From: Deltaproteobacteria bacterium
Lineage (GTDB): Bacteria > Desulfobacterota > Desulfobacteria > Desulfobacterales > Desulfatirhabdiaceae
Assembly (NCBI GenBank): GCA_016219185.1
Contig: JACRBZ010000014.1
Coordinates: 62,001 to 126,000, forward strand
DNA: 64,000 nt
Direction of reading: 5' to 3'
In this document: positions 57,887 through 64,000 of the stretch, one piece after another
Layout: each line of letters begins with the position of its first letter
How positions within the stretch are numbered: position 1 is the stretch's first letter
The notes under the pieces: model-generated
The model's input: the letters and a program-made list of their open reading frames with translations, nothing else
What the model was told of the DNA's origin: nothing
The model's database searches: none
Translations under genes and position numbers: made by a program

Positions 57887-58872
57887 TGAACGAAAAGCAA
57901 TGCATTCCGATTTCCGGGCTGAACGCCCGCGTTGGGGATTGGACCGAATGGTCGGGGAAACCGGTTGCGGAATCCCTGAATGATTGCTCCGGATATGCGG
58001 TCGCTGTGATTGTCCGGACCCAGGGTATTCGACAGCCATTGCTGAAAGAAGCGCTGACATCCGTATCCGTGCAATCCAATCCCTGCCTGGCGGTGGTGGT
58101 GGTTCATGCCGGTGCTGAGATACTGGAGAGGGTTGAATCGGTGTGCCGCGAAATACCATCCCTTTCCTGGGTGATGATTCATGCGGAACGGATCGAAAAC
58201 AAGCGGGGATATCCGCTGAATATCGGTCTGCAACACGCGTGCGCATTGCTTAACGATGTCGAGGCCGTAGCTTTCCTGGATGATGATGACATCCTGTATC
58301 CGGACTTTTCAGCCAGGATGATCCAAGCCCTGGGGGAAACGGGTGCGGACGTCATCTGTGCAGCCAGCAACCGCAGTGTTCCGGGTCAAGCCGTGGAAGA
58401 AGGGTATCGACCGATTCCGTTTCTGAATCTCTTTGTTCTGAATTTTATTCCCATAAACAGTTATATCATCCGTCTGGCGACGTTAGCAAAAACCCCGGTA
58501 TTTTTTGATGAGACGCTGGATGTGGTTGAAGACTGGCATTATTTGCTGCAACTGCTTCAAAATGGCTTTCGATTTGAGGCTATTATGGATGTTCTTTCAG
58601 AATTTCGGGTCATTTCCGATGGCAACAAGAAAATCAAGGATAACCCCGAGAAATGGGAGAATGCCTACCGCTACATTCACGCATTCATTCAGGACGGTTC
58701 ATTTCTGATAAATGGGCAAATGATTCGACGCATGATGACGGATCAAAACATTAAAGCTGCTGAAAATCAGGAAAACTTAAACGCCATGCAGATGCGCCTG
58801 GAGGAGCTAGAATCCAGGTTGCTGGAAAAAACGGATCAGGTCATTGCCCTGTTAGAAAAAAATGATGCCTGA
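57886..58872 (+). CDS. family 2 glycosyltransferase
   Basis: 328 aa from ATG 57886. GT-A fold: AVAVIVRTQGIRQPLLKEAL with the strand-turn-helix of GT2, NIGLQHACALLNDVEAVAFL, then DDDDILYPDF (about residues 130-140), the metal-binding DxD and acceptor loop, and later FFDETLDVVEDWHYLLQLLQ with the ED of the catalytic base. The C-terminal 35 residues are a coiled coil (NLNAMQMRLEELESRLLEKTDQV). It starts the surface-glycan cluster at the right end. Upstream in-frame sequence reads FDAGCGSGDI, but a TGA stops that frame just before, so it is coincidence. Confidence 0.88.
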   Translation: MNEKQCIPISGLNARVGDWTEWSGKPVAESLNDCSGYAVAVIVRTQGIRQPLLKEALTSVSVQSNPCLAVVVVHAGAEILERVESVCREIPSLSWVMIHAERIENKRGYPLNIGLQHACALLNDVEAVAFLDDDDILYPDFSARMIQALGETGADVICAASNRSVPGQAVEEGYRPIPFLNLFVLNFIPINSYIIRLATLAKTPVFFDETLDVVEDWHYLLQLLQNGFRFEAIMDVLSEFRVISDGNKKIKDNPEKWENAYRYIHAFIQDGSFLINGQMIRRMMTDQNIKAAENQENLNAMQMRLEELESRLLEKTDQVIALLEKNDA

Positions 58873-59026
58873 AAGTCGCAACCGGCACCAGAATAAGTTG
58901 TAAGCTGCCATCGATTCCGGGACGAGAAGGTTGGCGTAGCGCCGTGAAAAGCCGGTTTGGAATTTCATAAACAATGAGGCCTGCCCATGGACTGGCAGAA
59001 AAATGATCACAGGGAAAATCATAGAG

Positions 59027-61720
59027 ATGCAGTCACCTCTAATCAGCGTTATTATTCCAGCATACAATCACGAGCTTTTCGTTGCCGATGCGATCAACAG
59101 CGTTTTGCTTCAATCTTTTTCGGATTTTGAAATTATCGCCATAGATGATGGATCTACGGACAATACCTTTGGGGAGATGAAAAAAATAAATGACCCAAGG
59201 ATTCGATTGTTTCATCAAACAAACATCGGGGCAGCGGAAACCATCAATCGGGGGATAGATCTTTCACAAGGACAGTATATTACCATTCTTAACTCGGACG
59301 ACTTGTACCATCCCGATCGACTGGCCGTTTTCAAACAGTATATGGATGATAATCCGGACGTGATGGTGGCATCAAGTCTTGTTCAGCCCGTGGATACTTT
59401 TGGAAAACATCTGAAACCCGAATCCGGCAATGCTTTCCATGATTATTGGCTGAAATGGTATGACGCTGCCGTGCAGAATCTTCAACAAGATGATAATTAT
59501 TTTTTTTCGCTGCTGCAGTCCAATTTCGTGGTTTCCACATCCAATCTTTTTTTGAATTCCCGAATCTTGCAGCAGGAAAAGAAATTTAATCCGATTTTAG
59601 CCTATTGTCATGATTACGCGTTTTTACTCCGGGCACTTCAAACACATCGATTCGGATTTATCCGACAAAAGCTCGTAAAATATCGGCTTCATGATACCAA
59701 CACGATCCGCCACGATCATTTTTTAAAGCGCCTTGAGGTTCAGTATGCCGTATTCCATTCGCTGAATTTTGATGAAGTCCTGTCGAATTTGTCCAATTTG
59801 CAGCTCAAAATGTCTGCTATAATTTTTCGCGGGCTTGAAAAAAATCCCGATATCAATCATGACATTCGACTGGCGGAAAAGGATCGAATGCTCGAAAAAT
59901 CCGAGGCATGGTTAAAGGAATTTCAAGCGACAATCGCCCGGGACGAAGACCGTATCGTGCATGCGGAAAGCCAGATCGAATGCCTCCAGACCTTGATTGC
60001 GGAGAAAGATACGCGGATTCGGGAAAGGGACGACCATCTACATCTTCTTGCCGAAGAAATCAGGCAAAAGGATGACCACCTGCATCGTTTTGCCGAAGAA
60101 ATCAGACAAAAGGATGAAGATCTGCGTCGTTTTGCGGAAGTGAACAGACAGAAGAACGAGCAATTGCAGCGTGTTTCTGAAGAGAACAGACAAAAGGATG
60201 GACAATTGCGCCGCATTTCCGAAGAGAACAGACAGAAAGACGAACAGTTACGGCGTATCTCCGATGAGAACAGGCAAAAGGATGAGCATCTGCATCGTAT
60301 TGCTGAAGAAGTCAGGCAAAAAGATATCCATTGTACGGATGCCAGACCTCAAGTCGAAGATTTAATCAGTGAAATCGTGGAACTTCGGCGTCAGTGTGAA
60401 AAACAGGAAGAAACCCTGAAGATGAAAGAAAGCCATGAGATCACGCTGAAATCTCAAATCCATCTGAAAGATATGCTTCTTCAGGATATTGACCGGAAAA
60501 TTATCGCGCTCGAAAACATCGTTGCGGAAAAGGAACATTTTCTGCGGGAGATTTTTGCTTCAAAAGGCTGGCGCTGGCTCACCCGCTACCGGAATATCAA
60601 ACAGAATCTGATCGCCAAATCGAAGGCAGCTCCCTGTCCGCATCCTGTAATTGATGATAAAACATATCAAGCCCAGGTGTTGCATCCCCGGAATCCGAAA
60701 AGACCCAAGATCGTTCATGCCATTGCCAATTTTCTTACCGGTGGATCCAGCCGCCTGGTTGTCGATCTGGTAGAACATTTGGGGCATAAATACGATCAAG
60801 AAGTCATTTCTTTTTTTATTCCGACGCCGCTGGCATACTCAGGCGTGGCATTGCACGATTTTTCCGGGGATGTTTCGGAGAAGCGGATTGAAGCTTTTTT
60901 AAAAGAAAAAAAAGCGGAAATCCTTCATGTTCATTATTGGGGTGAAGGAGATGCTCCGTGGTACCGGAAGGTTTTCAATGCTGCGGAAAACTGGTCCGGA
61001 GTTTTGATTGAAAACGTCAATACGCCGGTTGTGCCTTATATTAGTTACCGAATCGACCATTATGTTTACGTCAGTGAATATGCCAGAGATTTTGCGACAT
61101 GTGAGGAAGAAAAATCCTCTGTGATCTATCCGGGCAGCAATCTTGCCCTGTTCGATCGGAACGAAGCGCCGATTCCGGATGATGTCATCGGTATGGTGTA
61201 TCGATTGGATTCGGACAAACTGAAAGAGGATGCCATCCGCGTTTTTATCCAGGTTGTCAAAAAAAGACCGCGAACCCAGGTGCTGATCGTCGGCGGCGGT
61301 GAATTTTTCAATGCCTATCAGACTCGGGTCGCTGAAGAGGGGGCCAGTGCCAACTTCCAGTTTACCGGATATGTTCCCTATGAAAAATTACCGGAATATT
61401 ATCAAAAAATGTCGATATTCGTGGCTCCGGTATGGAAAGAGAGCTTTGGTCAGGTATCGCCATTTGCCATGAGCATGAAAATTCCGGTTGCGGGCTATCA
61501 TATCGGGGCCTTGCCTGAAATACTTGGCAGCAAGGATCTCCTTGCAAAAGATCCGGATGTTTTGGCGGACATCATTGTGAACCTGCTGGAAGATCGACAA
61601 AAGAGAATCGAAATCGGCCAAAAAAATTATTTACGGGTTCATGAACGTTTCTCTGTGGAGGCAATGGTTTCAGCCTATGACGGGATATATGAAAAATTAA
61701 TTCGCGAGCGTGAAATATGA
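59027..61720 (+). CDS. bifunctional glycosyltransferase: GT2, coiled-coil repeat linker, GT4
   Basis: 897 aa from ATG 59027 (ATG 59003 is possible). GT2 domain about 1-240: PLISVIIPAYNHELFVADAI, IIAIDDGSTDNTF, ILNSDDLYHPDR (SDD metal site), NLFLNS, and RLHDTNT. About 285-545 is a charged helix, which includes seven copies of a 14-residue repeat of the type EENRQKDEQLRRIS (residues about 328-433). The GT4 domain runs from about 560: PKIVHAIANFLTGGSSRLVV, HVHYWGEGDAPW, VIYPGSNLALFD, ...GGGEFFNAYQ, FQFTGYVPYEKLPEYYQKMSIFVAPVWKESFGQVSPFAMS with the conserved Glu-x7-Glu loop. The two transferases probably act in sequence on one glycan. Confidence 0.88.
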   Translation: MQSPLISVIIPAYNHELFVADAINSVLLQSFSDFEIIAIDDGSTDNTFGEMKKINDPRIRLFHQTNIGAAETINRGIDLSQGQYITILNSDDLYHPDRLAVFKQYMDDNPDVMVASSLVQPVDTFGKHLKPESGNAFHDYWLKWYDAAVQNLQQDDNYFFSLLQSNFVVSTSNLFLNSRILQQEKKFNPILAYCHDYAFLLRALQTHRFGFIRQKLVKYRLHDTNTIRHDHFLKRLEVQYAVFHSLNFDEVLSNLSNLQLKMSAIIFRGLEKNPDINHDIRLAEKDRMLEKSEAWLKEFQATIARDEDRIVHAESQIECLQTLIAEKDTRIRERDDHLHLLAEEIRQKDDHLHRFAEEIRQKDEDLRRFAEVNRQKNEQLQRVSEENRQKDGQLRRISEENRQKDEQLRRISDENRQKDEHLHRIAEEVRQKDIHCTDARPQVEDLISEIVELRRQCEKQEETLKMKESHEITLKSQIHLKDMLLQDIDRKIIALENIVAEKEHFLREIFASKGWRWLTRYRNIKQNLIAKSKAAPCPHPVIDDKTYQAQVLHPRNPKRPKIVHAIANFLTGGSSRLVVDLVEHLGHKYDQEVISFFIPTPLAYSGVALHDFSGDVSEKRIEAFLKEKKAEILHVHYWGEGDAPWYRKVFNAAENWSGVLIENVNTPVVPYISYRIDHYVYVSEYARDFATCEEEKSSVIYPGSNLALFDRNEAPIPDDVIGMVYRLDSDKLKEDAIRVFIQVVKKRPRTQVLIVGGGEFFNAYQTRVAEEGASANFQFTGYVPYEKLPEYYQKMSIFVAPVWKESFGQVSPFAMSMKIPVAGYHIGALPEILGSKDLLAKDPDVLADIIVNLLEDRQKRIEIGQKNYLRVHERFSVEAMVSAYDGIYEKLIREREI
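60011..60325 (+). repeat. 42-bp coding tandem repeat in the GT2-GT4 fusion
   Basis: A unit of about 42 bp encoding EEIRQKDDHLHRFA and close variants (EENRQKDEQLRRIS, DENRQKDEHLHRIA) is repeated about seven times from 60011 to 60325. Units are not identical at the DNA level but keep period 14 residues, i.e. two heptads per unit, giving a long coiled coil. Such repeats can change in copy number. Confidence 0.8.
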
Positions 61721-63105
61721 AACCATTGAATATCCTGTTGCCGGTTCATGTTTTTTTCCCGGAACATTTTTACGGAACCGAAACCTATACTTTGGAACTG
61801 GCTCAGCGGCTGAAAGCTCTGGGGCATAATCCGACGATTCTGACATCGCTTCTTTATGGGGAAAAAGGGCCTGGAGAAGCCCGATTCACATATGAATATG
61901 GCGGGTTGACCGTGGATTGCATCGACTTGAACACACAGCCCCTTAAGAATTTTAAACAATTATATTCCCGTCCGGATCTCTACCCAATATTAAAAGATAT
62001 TATTCTGGAAAGGCAGCCCGATATCATTCATGTCACTCACCTGATGGGGCATACCGGCGTGCTTCTGGAAGTGATTCGGGATCTGAAAATTCCAGTGGTT
62101 GCCACGCTGACGGATTTTTATGGTATGTGTTCCAACAGTAAGCTCATTTCTCATGACGGCGGTCTTTGTACGGGACCCAACAGGCGCTCCACCAATTGTC
62201 TTTCCTGCTACATCAGAGAACATGATTATGAATTTTCGACCCGGAAAAGCATGGCCAGATTGATCCGAAACGATCTGTCATTGCGATGGGTTTCATTCAT
62301 GTTGCCCTATGTTTCCTCTTTGCCGATGTACGCCGAATCCCTGACCCGCGGAAGGGTACGGGATGCAATCGGCCGAATCGATTATATGCGGGCATTATAC
62401 AGCGTTTACGCATGCATGATCACGCCGACGGATTTTTTGCACGAGGCCTATGAAAAAAACCGGTTTTATCCGGAGAAATTAAAAAAAATCAATTTCGGCA
62501 TCAATCTGGACATGGTTAAAGCATACCGTCATGAGATAACGGAAGCTCTTTCAACAATAAAATTTGGCTACATCGGTCAGATCACTTCTCATAAGGGAGT
62601 CGATCTGCTGATAAAAGCATTTGTCGGTCTTAAGGGAGCAGCACAGGCGACCCTTGCCATTTATGGTCCCAGAAATCAGGACGCAGCCTATATGAAAACG
62701 CTTGACCATCTCTGCGACGGCGTGGCTGCCATTGAATTCAAGGATACTTTTCCAAGCGATCAACTGGGGAAAGTACTTTCGGAGATCGATATCCTTGTTA
62801 TCCCTTCACGCTGGTATGAAAACAGTCCCCTGGTGCTTTTGTACGCACTGGCAACAAAAACGCCGGTTATCGTAACAGACATGAAGGGCATGAACGAATT
62901 TATCCACAATGGCTTCAACGGCTATACTTTCAAAAAAGACAACGCTACGCAGTTGATGGAAATCATGCAGAAAATTGTTGATAACCCGGCATCTCTTCTT
63001 CAACTTTCGAAAAATGCCGAGTATGCCAAAGATATAAAGGATCATGCCGGGGATGTTCTCGATATTTATCAAACGGTTTTAGGAAAACAAACCGAAGCCA
63101 TTTGA
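61717..63105 (+). CDS. family 4 glycosyltransferase
   Basis: 462 aa, overlapping the previous gene by four bases. N-terminal donor-acceptor loop VHVFFPEHFYGTETYTLELA, then GVLLEVIRDLKIPVVATLTDFYGMC, a Cys-containing insertion (GGLCTGPNRRSTNCLSCYI) frequent in GT4 proteins with D-x-Y-G-x-C, FGYIGQITSHKGVDLLIKAF for the nucleotide-binding half, IYGPRNQDAAYMK, and FKDTFPSDQLGKVLSEIDIL then VIPSRWYENSPLVLLYALAT with the E-x7-E motif. Acts in surface glycan assembly; sugar unknown. Confidence 0.92.
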   Translation: MKPLNILLPVHVFFPEHFYGTETYTLELAQRLKALGHNPTILTSLLYGEKGPGEARFTYEYGGLTVDCIDLNTQPLKNFKQLYSRPDLYPILKDIILERQPDIIHVTHLMGHTGVLLEVIRDLKIPVVATLTDFYGMCSNSKLISHDGGLCTGPNRRSTNCLSCYIREHDYEFSTRKSMARLIRNDLSLRWVSFMLPYVSSLPMYAESLTRGRVRDAIGRIDYMRALYSVYACMITPTDFLHEAYEKNRFYPEKLKKINFGINLDMVKAYRHEITEALSTIKFGYIGQITSHKGVDLLIKAFVGLKGAAQATLAIYGPRNQDAAYMKTLDHLCDGVAAIEFKDTFPSDQLGKVLSEIDILVIPSRWYENSPLVLLYALATKTPVIVTDMKGMNEFIHNGFNGYTFKKDNATQLMEIMQKIVDNPASLLQLSKNAEYAKDIKDHAGDVLDIYQTVLGKQTEAI

Positions 63106-63175
63106 TGGGTTAAAAACATCATTCACCTTTCAGTCTTCAGGAAAACACAGATACTACCATAGGATACGCCATTTA

Positions 63176-64000
63176 ATGAATGTTCTTGTGCTGGGTGGAG
63201 CGGGTTTTATCGGCTCCCATATTATAGATGCATTGGTTTCCAGAGGGCATGGGGTAAAAATATTTGATTTGCCAAATTTCGGTAAGCATAATTTATTGCA
63301 ATGCATGGATTCGATTGAGATTTATGAGGGAAATTTCAGCAATACCCATGAATTGGCCCATGCGCTGACGGGTGTGGATGTTATCATTCATTTGATCTGC
63401 ACGACGTTGCCCGGGTCATCCAACGAGAACCCCGTTTATGATGTGGATACCAATGTCATCGGAACCCTGAATCTCTTGGATGAATCTTTGAAGAAAGGCG
63501 TTAAGAAAATCATTTTTGCTTCGTCCGGTGGAACCGTATATGGTATTCCCAAACAATTGCCCATTCCGGAAACACATCCCACCGACCCGATATGCTCTTA
63601 TGGCATATCCAAACTGACCATTGAAAAATACCTGGCGCTGTACCACCGTCTTTATGGCCTGGATTACACAGTTCTCAGGTTGGGAAACCCTTATGGTGAA
63701 AGGCAGCGAATCAGCGGCGTACAGGGTGCCATTGCGGTTTTCCTGGGCAACGTTCTTTTCAATCGACCTATAACTATATGGGGAGACGGGACCGTTTCGC
63801 GGGATTATTTTCATGTCAGCGATCTGGTATCCGCTGTCATGTGCGTGCTTGAAAAGGATCATTCTTCGAAGGTATTCAATATCGCAGGCGGTCAGGCGTA
63901 TTCTCTGAATGAAATCGTGGCGCTAATCCAAAAAGTGACCGGGAAAAAGCCCGACATTCATTTTACACCTGTCAGAGTATTGGATGTTCCTGTGAATTGT
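63176..64000 (+). CDS. NAD-dependent epimerase/dehydratase (extended SDR), cut by window edge
   Basis: Open from ATG 63176 to the last base (275 codons visible, none of them a stop). N-terminal MNVLVLGGAGFIGSHIIDAL (GxxGxxG), VDVIIHLICTTLPGSS, FASSGGTVYGIPKQLPIPET, YGISKLTIEKYLALYHRLYG (YxxxK), TVLRLGNPYGERQ and WGDGTVSRDYFHVSDLVSAV match UDP-glucose 4-epimerase/GalE-like and dTDP-glucose-type extended SDRs. The specific sugar is not determinable without the C-terminus. It continues the glycan cluster. Confidence 0.9.
   Translation, partial: MNVLVLGGAGFIGSHIIDALVSRGHGVKIFDLPNFGKHNLLQCMDSIEIYEGNFSNTHELAHALTGVDVIIHLICTTLPGSSNENPVYDVDTNVIGTLNLLDESLKKGVKKIIFASSGGTVYGIPKQLPIPETHPTDPICSYGISKLTIEKYLALYHRLYGLDYTVLRLGNPYGERQRISGVQGAIAVFLGNVLFNRPITIWGDGTVSRDYFHVSDLVSAVMCVLEKDHSSKVFNIAGGQAYSLNEIVALIQKVTGKKPDIHFTPVRVLDVPVNC

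Noticed and set aside
60011..60325. CRISPR-like array
   Set aside because: The 42-bp repeats have no spacers, remain in one reading frame and encode a coiled coil inside a glycosyltransferase.

Overview
The window reads as chromosomal DNA of an anaerobic, mesophilic deltaproteobacterium (Desulfobacterota), most likely of the Desulfobacterales. This is inferred from the gene repertoire: a CoA-dependent degradation operon, split GcvPA/GcvPB, a CGCAxxGCC-type redox protein, two YkgJ-type cysteine-cluster proteins, rubredoxin-like modules, Lcl/DUF1566 secreted proteins, corrinoid methyl-transfer genes and dispersed palindromes with C5T3/A3G5 cores. Species cannot be fixed from the sequence alone.

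Layout. 1-8.3 kb: tail of an IclR regulator, a long leader with tandem 20-bp operator-like repeats, then a + strand operon: acyl-CoA dehydrogenase, 3-hydroxyacyl-CoA dehydrogenase, thiolase, a second divergent acyl-CoA dehydrogenase, both subunits of a family I CoA-transferase and a hexapeptide-repeat protein. An AAHS-type MFS transporter follows, flanked by two copies of one MITE-like element. 10-11.6 kb: a LysR regulator divergent from a CGCAxxGCC protein. 11.7-16.6 kb: a minus-strand GldA/GldF/GldG-like ABC operon ending in a DUF4340 protein. 16.9-26.4 kb: housekeeping genes (THUMP-domain RNA methyltransferase, phosphoglycolate phosphatase, UbiG-like methyltransferase, LysM lytic transglycosylase, DUF374 acyltransferase, RNase G/E, M16C protease). 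26.4-33.1 kb: sensor kinase, then gcvH-gcvPA-gcvPB-lipB-lipA, which together make and use lipoylated glycine-cleavage H protein; gcvT is absent here. 33.2-36.7 kb: rfbC, rfbD, a U32 peptidase and a YkgJ protein. 36.8-40.2 kb: thiS-thiG-thiH-thiF-thiE for thiamin thiazole formation and coupling. 40.4-49.1 kb: small zinc-ribbon protein, SLOG-like protein, ArfB-like peptidyl-tRNA hydrolase, ABC-F ATPase, atypical SDR, second YkgJ, a rubredoxin/membrane fusion, AzlC/AzlD, a His-rich protein, and a methyltransferase/corrinoid adenosyltransferase pair.

49.36-57.9 kb begins at tRNA-Leu(UAA) and looks accessory: gene-poor, AT-richer, with secreted or membrane proteins of unknown function, an HU-like protein, an Lcl-domain protein whose C-terminus resembles variable proteins of diversity-generating retroelements, DUF192, an ABC-2 exporter, a Cys-rich small protein and a second MITE-like family. 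No integrase, transposase or reverse transcriptase is visible. 57.9-64 kb is the start of a surface-polysaccharide cluster: GT2, a large GT2-coiled-coil-GT4 fusion with a 42-bp coding tandem repeat, a GT4, and a nucleotide-sugar epimerase cut by the window edge.

Most of the window is conventional. The items I rate worth a second look are the second acyl-CoA dehydrogenase without a visible catalytic Glu, the orphan DGR-like Lcl protein, the GT2/repeat/GT4 fusion, the MITE families, the SDR lacking a clean YxxxK motif, and the tandem operator repeats.
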